This document shows positions 33,552-43,677 of a stretch of 64,000 nt of DNA, in pieces. Source of the stretch: Terana coerulea (taxonomy: Eukaryota > Basidiomycota > Agaricomycetes > Polyporales > Phanerochaetaceae). The position numbers were made by a program, and so were the translations under genes. The notes under the pieces were generated by a model. That model was not told the DNA's origin and ran no database searches. It saw only the letters and a list, made by a program, of their open reading frames with translations. Every line of letters starts with the position of its first letter. Positions within the stretch are counted from its first letter, which is position 1. The stretch spans positions 169,964-233,963 of the forward strand of contig JAKOGH010000833.1 in NCBI GenBank assembly GCA_024811115.1, in the 5' to 3' direction.

Positions 33552-35677
33552 TTAGGACGAGGTCGACGGGGTGGCGCTCGCCAGCGGGTCGACGGCCATC
33601 TTCTGCGCACGATCTCGAACGTCTTCAGCATCTTCCTCCGCGCCCCCAGGGCGGCAACACCCTTCGCCTCCAGCGCCGCCTCGTCCATCATCACCATGTC
33701 CTTCCAGTTCATGTGCTCGAAGTTGGGCGTGTACTTGTGCAGGCGCAGGCTGCGCAGCCATGCGGGCACGTCCTCCAGCACCTTCGGGTCCACGTCCTCC
33801 TCGTCATTCTTCTTCGGGTCGCCGCGCGTGCTCGGGGACTTGACGCCCGGCGAGCGCATGTTCGAGCGGCCGCTGCGCATGCTCGCCGAGCTCGGCGACT
33901 GCATGCCCATGAAGCCACCCAAGCCGGCCTGGCCGAGTTGCCCGGCGGCGGCCATCTGCATCGCGAGGATCTGGTCGGGAGGGATGCCCATCGCAGCGAG
34001 GTTGTTCACGTTGAACATCGTGTTGAAGGGGCTCATGGGGTTCATGCCACCGAGGGCGGCCAGGTTGAATCCAGGGGTACCGGGCAAGCCCATACCCAAC
34101 CCGGCGGCGCCCATCCCGACGTTGAAGCCACCGACGCCAAGACCGTTCATGCCGTTGTTATCGTCAAACCTGTTCGAGGTTTGGGAAAGTGCAGGGCTAC
34201 GAGCACCATTCCATCCTGGCTGTCCGCCGAAGCCGTTACCGTTGCCCCCGGCATTCCTGAACCCGCCGGAGACGTTACGCTGGCCTTGCTGGCCTGATCC
34301 GATGAAGTTGCCGTCTTCGTTGTTGTTGTCGAATGCGGAGTTGCCCTTCGACAGCCTGTTGAGCTTCTTGGGCGGATCGGACATGAGCGGCACGCCGGGC
34401 CCGGAGTTGTTGGTCCAGTCATTCAACTTTGCCGCGGCGGCCTCGAGGCTTTGACCAGGGTTGCGTTCTTTGGCGAACATGGGCATCAAAGGGGTGTTCA
34501 CCATGCTTGCCCAGCTGTCGCCAACCATGGGAGACAGCCCGTCGTTGAGATCAGGTCTCGGAGACCTAAGCGCATTCGCAACGCCGGAGAAATCAGTGCT
34601 CTTGGGGCGAGAGCTGTTAGGCGCAGGCGAGGGGATGGTCAGCTCCTGAGCTGGGGAAGATGAACGTTCGTCGACCTGTCCAAGCTGGTTGGACCCGGAG
34701 CCCCAGGTGTTCCTGTCACCGATAGAGCTGAGGGCGGGAGCAGAAATACGGTGTGCAGCATTGCTGGCGGCCTTGAGCTTGGCCCGCTGTTGCGCAAGCG
34801 TGGCAGCAGCATCGCCTCCTCCGCTTCCAGCAGCAAGACTAGCCGAGTCCGGGGAAAGGAAGTTGTTCATGCCTCCGGAGAAGTTGCGGGCCGTAGGAGA
34901 GGCAGGTAAATTGGACTTCAAACCGGGCGACTTCAGATTCATCTGAGCCAGCTTAGCCTCCATCTGGCTCTGCATAGACCCTAAAGAAATAAATTAGAAA
35001 TTAGTACTTGGAGTACAATGCACATGATGTATACTTACCTCCAACAGCAGGACTCAGCAACGCGGTCATAGGATCCGCGCGAGCCATCTGCTGCAGCACC
35101 GTAATGAAGAACCGGATTTGGACTTGGGTGGAGTGCTGAAGAAGACTGTAAAGAGCAGCCGTCCGTTCGGCTTCCGACAGGACCTTGAACCCTACAGAAG
35201 GTGAATATGGCGGTAAGTAAACAGTATGATCAAATGCGTACATTGCTCGATGGCGCTTAATTCCTCCTTGAAGTTGACGTCGAGGGACGCGGCAGCCATC
35301 TCTTCCTGCATGGACCATCAGGGGTTTATGCAACGCACTTCAGACTATCACGTACAAGAGTGGCTTCGTAGTTCTGCAGGTTCTCGAACCATTGGTCAAT
35401 TGCCTCGGCTGTCGAACAGAATAAGCAGTAGTCGCACGCATACGGGGAGAGAATGAGGCATACCTTCGGGCGTCTGGAACATGCCAGAGCCGCTCAAAAG
35501 CTCGCTGGTGGGTCTGGCACCAGAGATCGCTCCAGGGCGAGGGGAAGCAGGCGTAAGACCCTGCGTAGCAATGTTGGGTCGGGAGGAAGTGGGCCCCATC
35601 GAGGCGCGGAAGTTAGGGGACCTGCCATTGGCGGGCCCAGGAGAAGGAGTAGGACTGGGAGGGTGGAGCGAAGCCAT
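33552..35677 (-). CDS. VTS1: SAM-domain RNA-binding protein VTS1 (Smaug-like)
   Basis: VTS1 binds stem-loops through its SAM domain and recruits deadenylation. This makes it a functional partner of the CCR4-NOT complex, whose NOT2 subunit is encoded at 13421-15516. The start at 35677 gives [19 protein letters not shown]. Short introns then lead to [33 protein letters not shown] and [16 protein letters not shown], the conserved N-terminal region. One large exon carries a Gly/Asn/Met-rich linker and the SAM domain ([53 protein letters not shown]). The family-like ending (KMAVDP...TPSTSS, stop at 33552) is in another frame, so a base is missing near 33600-33606. Read as given, the frame instead runs on to 33452. 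Confidence 0.9.
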
Positions 35678-37238
35678 TGTCGCAGAGAACTAAAAAGACG
35701 GTATCAAACACGGAAATACGACGTCGAGTCGGTTGTGGTTGGCTAGAATCAAGCGGCACGTATGGTGGGTGCGACGATTGCGTCTAGACGAGACCAGCGG
35801 AGCCTGCCGGTCTAGCGATGGACAGAAGGGGGCCTTGGACGACGGCGAAAGGTGTTTCTACAGCTTGAGAGCGACGAGAGGGCTTTCAAGAACGGTTGCT
35901 GCGATGCAGCTGGTGGTGGACAAGATCAAAGAGCGACGGCGGGAGGACTTGAAGTGTTGCCGCCTCAGGCCAAATAGCAGCAAACATGGGCGTGGCGGTG
36001 GATGTCGCCGTCAGGAACAACAACAGATGTATCTGCTGATCCGTCCACAGCCTCTTTCTATACTCTTCATGCTCTGTTTCCTGAAAATTCAGGTGCTGCA
36101 GGTCACCTACGTCCGTTAACGACACGGTATTTCCATAAAGCAGACAAAAACTGAGCGAGCTGTGAAGTTAGCGCCCATTTTCTCGCTTCCACAACACGCC
36201 AATATTTTAACGAGGAAAATCTAGGACGCCAACGTACCACGGCAGCTTCAGATTGGAACGCTGGCATGCCGGGCACCTACTTGATATGTGGCATCTGAAA
36301 CACAGAGTCGTCTGTGTATCATGATAGAGGGCGGTATAGAATTAGCACAATCTGGCAGAGACCCTAGACTATCAGCTGGTGTCATCGCATCTCAGCAGAA
36401 ACATCGCGTTGATGTGTTCCAGTAGTTTCGCAAGTGCCCCCTCCCCGGCTGACCAAAATTAGTCTATGCATCTTCGGAAGACGGGGATGCCGACGCCCTT
36501 AGAGTCAGTCAATCTCGCGATGCCGTTCGGGCCTGGTCGGTCTGCGGATGGCCCATTAACCCACATCGCAAACTCTGCCAAGCACCAGCTTGAGAGGATT
36601 ACGAGCCGTATAAATATGCAAGGAAACTTACCTCGAGCCAACATGCTGTCATGCGTTGTTCGTCGGGCGCTGGCTTTGTTGTCAACCAACTCTCCCCGGC
36701 GATGGCATTGCACATGGATGTGGAACTATTGTAGTCAGGTGAGCAGCCCTTACTGCACTGTGAACCATACTCTTTCCCGGGCCCAGGTGCCGATAGTATA
36801 ACAGTCCTGGCACGGGGACCACGCTGATGAGAGTTTCCTCGTTGACCACTGAGGTCCGGGTCGGGAAAATGCTCAAATTATGGCGTTTTCACAGCGCGAA
36901 CACCAAAGATAGGTTCAAATGATTGGTATTGTGTCCTGCAAGGCAAGTATCTGAGTTATATTCACAGGGGTGTAAGCTGTAAGAGTGAAGTCTGAAGATT
37001 GTACGAACCAAGACGGTGTCTTGCACGTCGCCGGATAAACGGGACCTTCAGCCGTGAGTTGGCGCTTGCTTAGGTAAGCACGACGTCACTGCTGCATCGG
37101 CCGTAACCAGATCCCACAAGAGACATGAGGCCCAGACAAGTGCTTATAAGCCTAAGGCACCTTCCTACAAAACAATTCTATCTGCGAACTTGCTTCTGCT
37201 ATTCTCTCAAACTTCACTCTCGTTCGTTTTCGACAGCC
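35678..37238. other. Divergent promoter region, 1.6 kb
   Basis: Separates VTS1 (minus) from an SDR (plus). No supported gene. A TATA-like gtgcttataagcc lies near 37140, about 100 bases before the SDR ATG at 37239. In-frame codons from 37125 could extend the SDR N terminus (see findings). Confidence 0.5.
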
Positions 37239-38720
37239 ATGTCTCTCAGCGTAAGCAGCAGCCGACAACCATCACACTCGCCACTTCGCCCAGGCGCGGG
37301 AAGGGCGTACGAGAACCCCATTGCGCCAGTCGACGGTGTTCATCCTGTCCTCCATGAGGGGCGGGTTGCCGCAATTACGGGAGCGGGAAGTGGGATCGGT
37401 CGTGCCGCTGCGATCGAACTCGCGAAGTACGCAGATTTCTCGAGGCTACAGGGTCACCCCTAACAGCAGCCCGTAGGATTGGGATGAAGGTCGCCATCGC
37501 AGACGTCAACGAGGCAGGTCTCCAGGAGACTGCCAAGCAGGTTGCGGCGATAGTCGGTCAAGCCAACGTTCTGATCGTCCCCACGGATGTCAGCAATTTT
37601 GAGTCGGTGGTGCAGTTCCGTGACAAGGTCTACGAGGCTTGGGGAGAGGTGAGTTCCCGACTTTTGTGGAAGTGGATTCACTAGGCTTTCTATATACTTC
37701 CCTGCGATGCAGATCCTCGCTTTTTATTTCATATGGAATGGTCGCCTTCATCGCATTTGCCGATCATGGTAGAAAGACAATTGGATCGTCGAGTCGGAGC
37801 GCTGCGATTGAAGCCAAAGCTGCGCTGATATTTGCCTTGATATTCGAGCGTTTGTGAGGTTGCAAGACTAACCTTATGCGCTCTTCAGGTTGCTGTTCTT
37901 ATGAACAACGCTGGAGTTGGAGCGAAGGGAACATCATGGGATGGCCTCGAGAACTGGCACAAAGTCATGAACGTCAACCTCTTTGGGTGCGATCCCTCCT
38001 TTCAATTCTGCACTTTGGCTATGTTAGTCTAATACTTATGTTTTCCCCAGTGTTGTCAACGTCCAGCATGCATTTGTCCCCTCGATGCAGTCTCAAGAGA
38101 ATCCCGCCATGATCATTAACACAGGGTCCAAGCAAGGCATCACCAACCCACCGTACGCATTCCTGACTTTCCAGCTATCTGTCGTCTGAGTATCCTATTC
38201 GCAGAGGCAACGCTGCATACAATGCCTCGAAGGCTGCCGTCAAATCGCTAACCGAAGGCCTTGCCTGGGAGCTCCGAAACACTGTTCATGCAAACGTCAC
38301 GGCTCACCTTTTCGTGTATGTCAAGATCAAAATTGTCTTCACTATTTTCTGACACAGCAGTGTATTATAGCCCTGGCTGGACGTTCACTGGCATGACTGG
38401 CGATGGTGGGTCTACAGAGAAGCCTGCAGGTGCTTGGTCTGCCCAAGAAACCGTACTCTACATGGTACGTCCAGGAGCAGCCTCCACTGCGCATGTTCAT
38501 GTGATGCTAACCACCTTCCACATAGCTCGACCGCGTCCGTGAAGGCCAGTTCTACATAATCGTGCCAGACAACGACACGCGTAAGGAGGTCGACCAGCTC
38601 CGGATTATGTGGGCTGCAGGCGACGTCGCCGAGGGCCGACCTGCGCTCAGCCGCTGGCACAAGGACTACAAGGCCTTGTTTGAGGAGTACGTGCGGGACG
38701 GGCTCGCGCAGTTGGATTAG
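37239..38720 (+). CDS. Short-chain dehydrogenase/reductase (SDR), second gene
   Basis: An NAD(P)-dependent oxidoreductase. From the ATG at 37239: MSLSVSSSRQPSHSPLRPG, VAAITGAGSGIGRAAAIELA (cofactor motif), an intron, GMKVAIADVNEAGLQET, IVPTDVSNFESVV, an intron of about 240 bases, VAVLMNNAGVG (NNAG), NLFG, VVNVQHAFVPSMQSQ, IINTGSKQGITNPPGN (catalytic Ser), AAYNASKAAVKSLTEGLAWE (YxxxK), FVPGWTFTGMTGDG and YMLDRVREGQFYIIVPDND. It ends in a basic/acidic helix. Seven exons join with no break. It is not close to the SDR at 28392 in sequence. The substrate is unknown. Confidence 0.9.
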
Positions 38721-39293
38721 TTCATCTTTCCTAGGAGGCTTGCGAGGCTCAGTGCGGGATGCTCGCGTGTTGCCCAGGGATGCAAACGAAAGTGGGCGTG
38801 GCGAAGGCGGGAGGGTGAAAGAGGAAGAAAAAGTGGACGTCAAAAAGGAACTTTGTATTAAATGTACTGCTTGTAACATGAAACCAATTACACATGAAGG
38901 CCGCATAGACGAAGCACTCAGAGATAGTGAATTATACTGCAGGACCGCATGCAATGGAGCGTCGTATGAAAGCCAGGAAGTCATGTTCAAGTTGTTTATG
39001 CTAGCTGGTCCGTGAAGTTTCGTAGGAGCGAACTCAAGCGTCTTTGGAAAGCGTACAATACATCCTCCCAACACTCTGGACCTTCGGGCGTGTAGGCCAG
39101 CGTTATCGCACATGCGATATCCACGTGTCATGTATTTCTGATTCCATTATATCGAGAAGTACTTGTTAAAGTGCCGTAGGCAAGCCTTTCTTGTCGAGCA
39201 CTGTACATGACGCGAACCAGGGTGAGCACTGACGCAGAACAAGTACACGCGAAGCACACGGACCTTCTTATGCAGAACGCAGCGCCGATCATG
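38721..39293. other. Convergent 3' intergenic region
   Basis: Between the SDR (plus) and the 7TM gene (minus). No supported gene; the long minus frame over 38412-39131 is antisense to SDR exons. Confidence 0.5.
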
Positions 39294-40562
39294 CTAGACG
39301 ATGCCGTCGAGCTTTACGGATGACGCCTGCTCAGGACTCGTCAGAGATCTCCGTTCAGAGGATCTCAACTTGGCAGTGGATCCCCCATTCATAATGCTAT
39401 TGTCAGGAGGCATTGTGACTTCCGATTGATGAAGGAACTCCAGGGCTATACCATTTCGAAGGCTCGCACGCCGTTGCGTTTCCATGGCCTTGGTCGAGGT
39501 CCAACCGCGACCATGAGCAACTCGCAATATGATAAGCAATGAAGCCACCGACTGGAAAGGTCGCCATCGGTTATCTTCTTGTTGCAACGGATAAAGAGCA
39601 TGCTACGCACCTGCACTTGTGCCACCACTGTGATCAGGATGAAGCTGACCGTGTTGTTTTTGAGGTAGGTGATGACGAACGCCAATGTCAACGACGTGTA
39701 GAGAGCCGCAGATTCGATGAGCATCGCTGAGACCGAGAGGTACGGTGTCGGGTGATCGCGCCCCATAACGCGACGAACTCGGTAGCGCATGTAAGCTAGT
39801 TTGCCGACAATGGATGCGGTAACGAAGAGGGTCATGCAGATAGTTGTACTTCCAAAAGGAGTACAAACTTGGCTGTAGATGGCGACCACAACGAGGTTCC
39901 CGCTTGCGTCATTCGCACAAGTAATATGCAGGAGGAAACTGCGATAAACGTAAACCAATTATGAACTAGTCTTCGCGCGAAGAGGCACGAACCTAGCGAT
40001 AGCATGTATGCAATACTTGGGGCCACCAACATCCAGCGACATGAGCTCCAGATAATAAAGAAACGGTAAATCTACCAGTGTGGGATTAGCACTGCTCCAG
40101 GCCAAGGAGAAATATGGCTTTACTAGGAGGCCGTCGGCGAGCCAGTTGTTTACGACGTATGCAACGTCGCTGATGATGCTGGCGAAGGCGGCGTCGTTGT
40201 AGGCTTCGAATGCACCGGGCCCCCGGGATAGTTGCGATCGTCAACATAGGCAAGGTTCAACAATCGCATCTGACCCCCATTGCCTATAGATCCAAGGATG
40301 ACAACGACGCAGATGTATATTAGCATGCAGGTCGCTTGAGTCGGTGACTGTCGGCGGCCATTCCATAATGCGATGAAACAAAAGAAGAAAAGGGTCAAAT
40401 GCACGCCTGATAGTGCGAGGAGAGGTTAAGACGTTAGGTAGCCAAGGACACAGCTGCCAATGAGAACTGCGTACCATAAGCTATACCCCCAATGAGGACC
40501 CCGTCCATAGTTGCATCTTCTACCCAAATTTGCGCGGGTGTCTCGTTCGGACGCCAAGACAT
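39294..40562 (-). CDS. Basidiomycete seven-transmembrane protein, paralogue A
   Basis: The start at 40562 gives MSWRPNETPAQIWVEDATMD, GVLIGGIAYG, an intron, VHLTLFFFCFIALWNGRRQ, LGSIGNGGQM and YVDDRNYPGGP. After further introns come LFVTASIVGKLAYMRYRVRR, YLSVSAMLIESAALYTSLTL, ITVVAQVQ and LIILRVAHGRGWTS, then a Ser-rich cytosolic tail. This order of helices and motifs (PGGP loop, AMLVES-like, GQVQ, LIILRVAxGRGW) defines a large unnamed Agaricomycete membrane family. I cannot assign a Pfam name with certainty. Paralogue B lies at 46797-48127 on the same strand. Function unknown. Confidence 0.82.
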
Positions 40563-41649
40563 GTTGAGAGCGGACGGGCAGAGCCTGATACCTGGCAGCG
40601 ACCAGCTTGCGGCCTCTTATGCGGAGCAACGCAAAACACACCTCATATCAATACAGCAGCTATGTGTACTGTATAAGCTTCCGGGACGTAATGGCCGGTT
40701 CAGATCTTGGTAACACAGCGGAGTCCGAATCCAATCGCAGGAAGTCGAAGCAAAGTGCACCGCCATATCCATACCCCAGTATGAAAGCTCACTCGTCATA
40801 CAGAGCTAGGCCAGTATCTCGGATTTCGGTATGTCCTCGCGTCTTGACCGAATTCCTAGGCGAAAGGTAAACTGAATTTTCTGAGGATAAGACTCACTGC
40901 GGCTCACCTCATACCCATGGAGAAAAGTATGTAGGACAACCACTGCGGGGCTGGAAAATTTCTAGCTAAATACCTGCGGATACTGTTAGCAATACGCCGT
41001 TGAAGATTCCCACTAAACCCAAATCTCATGTGTTTGTACTCACACAGAAGCAGCTACCACATCCACCATATGGCGCATGGACGACCAATTGCCTCGTCAT
41101 CGCCTGCTGAGAGTCAAATGAAATGGCAAACAGATTGGGAAAGAGACGAGCGGGATCATGGCTGTCTCCCTCCATATGACACTCGACCAATTGAGTAGCC
41201 ATCCCGGCGTTCCGTTGAAGCGTGATGATACTGCAGGGCTGGATCTATCAAGATGCTTTCGCTGCGATGCTTCCAGCTGCACTCGCAGGCAAGTCTGACC
41301 AATAGTCCGGAATCCGGAGGTAGTCTCTGCTACCTGTACCCGCCCTATTACGCCAACTTTGTCATCGATCTCCCAGCCTTCATAGGATGGACGGCTTACC
41401 TGTTGTCTACCTTGGTGGAGGCGATAGCTGAATGCCGAAGCAGATAACAAGCAGAGACACCGAACCTCCGGTGTATGAAGCTGTACTTTCCACAGCGCGG
41501 ATGCTCGGATGCTCGTTCAATGTGCTCTTGACATTTCCGCGTTGAATTCACAATGTCCATGAATTCAAGAATAACCGTGTGATTTGATGCAGGGCTAAAG
41601 CCTCAAGGATACTCGAACACGGATAGCACGGTTCCGCCATACATGACGG
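40563..41649. other. Intergenic with one doubtful small gene start
   Basis: A TATA-like tgtataagctt near 40671 precedes an ATG at 40691. The frame reads MAGSDLGNTAESESNRRKSK, then a Pro/Tyr stretch (APPYPYPSM), with a possible gtatgt donor after about 48 codons. I could not find a convincing following exon. The rest is unassigned. Confidence 0.35.
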
Positions 41650-43156
41650 TTAGCCTATGGTTTCACTTGTAACATGTCTCTTCAACCATGCAGCTGTATC
41701 TTCGGTGGCATTCCACAAAACATTCAGACGTGGCAACGACCAAGTATCGTCTCCGCTTGTAGGTGGATATATCGAAGCCGCGGCAAGGGACATGTACGTG
41801 TGATAAGGGTCTTTAGGAGAGATGAGAACGAGGAGATCTAAAAGTCTAACCCAGCGCTCACCTGGTCGTCCCTCGGGCGCCTTGGCGAAGCCACCGAACT
41901 TGAATTGACAGCAAGCCAAAAATTTGGCAAGGACGTCGTTGTCAATGAGATCGCTAACTCCCAAAATCTTATTCAATGTTAGCGCAGCATAGAATTATAT
42001 ACGAAGTGTGGGCGTACCGAAAGAGAGGCACCACACCAGAAGCAGTAGCAGGCATCCGAGATTTTGTTTGTTCGTCCGGAGAAGCCGCCGTCAGTGGCTT
42101 GGTTTTGGACAAGCCAGCGTATCGTGCGCGCTCGATGTTCTGGGTCGATGGAAGGTCTGGAGGAGAGTGGTGCAAGATGAAGAGCTGCCAGCGCGCAATA
42201 CGTTGTACCACCTGCAGAGGCTTAACGGTCGTAGTCGAACAGCCGAGTGGAGACTCACCTAGTGCCTCTCCGAACGGGGTTTGACCGTAACCACCTTCAT
42301 GGCTCTGCAGAATATCTCAATGAGACCAACACACGATTTACGTACCGGGCACGTACCTCACATTGACGGATATACTCCACAGACCGCTCTACGTCGATAC
42401 CCGACCAGTCGTTCAACATATCACTGAGAACGAAAGCGCAGTATAGACACCGCAAGTCAGATTCACCGCCGTTTGGCAGCGCAGAAAAGCTGTGAGTGTA
42501 ACTATTAGCTTTATCATTCAGAACAGTCATTGTTGTGTATACCTGCCATCTACACGTTGACAAGACTTAATGAAGCGAACCATGCCTTGACGATCAAGCC
42601 TCGAGAAGTCATCTTTGAGTATGGCGAGCGAAAGGACAGCGGTATATGTCATGATGAGGTTGGGAGTATCGTATTCGGCCAATGGGGTCTGCACATTGGC
42701 AGTTGGAGTATCTGCGTCCAGCGAAATCGAGACATCCCGGACTTGGGTCATAGTGTCTCCTAACTCCGTCATGTATGTGCTTCCCTTGAATCCAGTACCG
42801 TATACACCGGCTACGAGAGTCAGTGAAAAGTTGAGTCACCCAAGAATATTATTATATGCGAGACGTACCTGACTGCTGCTCCCATATCCACTCTCTCCAT
42901 GTATCTCTCTCGAACTCGGACGTCTTCTTCTCCAGTAGTCCCAATAGATCAAGCCCTCCAAAACTGTAGAACCCAATCGCTACTCTGGCTCAATGGACGC
43001 ATGAACATAAGTTGGAAGGTAATCAATGAACTGCACGCACCGCGAAGTGTCCGCCTCTACCTGACCTGCAGGAAGCCCCATCAGACATCGGCTGCAGTGT
43101 CCAGCATGGGCACTCTTGCTCAATTCTGCCAGAGGGACTTGTTTTGTTTCTGACAT
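41650..43156 (-). CDS. CDC43: Geranylgeranyltransferase type I beta subunit (CDC43)
   Basis: This is the catalytic subunit that attaches geranylgeranyl to CaaX proteins such as Rho GTPases, usually those ending in Leu. The start at 43156 gives MSETKQVPLAELSKSAHAGH, CSRCLMGLPAGQVEADTSR, an intron, VAIGFYSFGGLDLLGLLEKK, YDTPNLIMTYTAVLSLAIL, CQRVDGSFSALPNGGESDLR, MLNDWSGIDVERSVEYIRQC, EGGYGQTPFGEALGG, TTYCALAALHLAP, DGGFSGRTNKISDACYCFW (Zn ligands Asp and Cys), LGVSDLIDNDVLAKFLACC, KFGGFAKAPEGRPDPYHTYM (Zn-ligand His) and a C-terminal helix. The GGFSGRTNK and GGFAK pattern fits GGTase-I better than FTase. About eight exons, no frameshift seen. It is divergent from FZO1. Confidence 0.92.
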
Positions 43157-43677
43157 GTTGGATTCCAGTCAAGCCCAGTTGCTGGCGGGTCCCAGGCCGA
43201 TGAGGTTCACGGGTGCGAATGGCGAAGTGTATTTCATTCAAGTGGTGGAAAACATCAAAAATCGAATTGAACTAGTATCAATACACTTCGTCTAGCACAT
43301 AGACTCGTCATATACGTGAGGACATACTTTGCCTCAGCGGTCCAGCAAACCCGGCGATGTGACCGGAAAGTTTGAATTGTAGACTTTGATGCTGGCAGTG
43401 TGGCACAATTCTAGTCTCAAAGACGACCGAGCTCCCTGGAGACCGTAGACTGGCGGATAATTGGTCACTTTCGACTATATGTTGTGCCAATTGTCGTGGC
43501 CGTTGTGTCGTCGCGGTCGGGAGACAGATCGGCTGAAAACGGCGGTATGACAGAGGCTTAGACGCTTTGCCCTGCGCCTGCACAACTCTACCTCAAACCA
43601 CCACGACGATTGCGAACACGCTGCGTACAGGTTGCAGCGCACCCCAAATCCGCTGTTAAGCAGCTGGAAAGCGCAAC
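43157..43677. promoter_or_regulatory. Bidirectional promoter region CDC43/FZO1
   Basis: A 521-base gap between the divergent starts of CDC43 (43156, minus) and FZO1 (43678, plus). It must contain both promoters. No specific element is evident. Confidence 0.6.

Noticed and set aside
33146..34454. Two long plus-strand frames of 383 and 343 codons
   Set aside because: They are antisense to the large Gly/Asn/Met-rich and SAM exon of VTS1; repetitive Pro/Leu/Arg composition reflects the opposite strand's codons.
38412..39131. Minus-strand frame of 239 codons
   Set aside because: Antisense to the last SDR exons and its 3' region; no recognisable motif.
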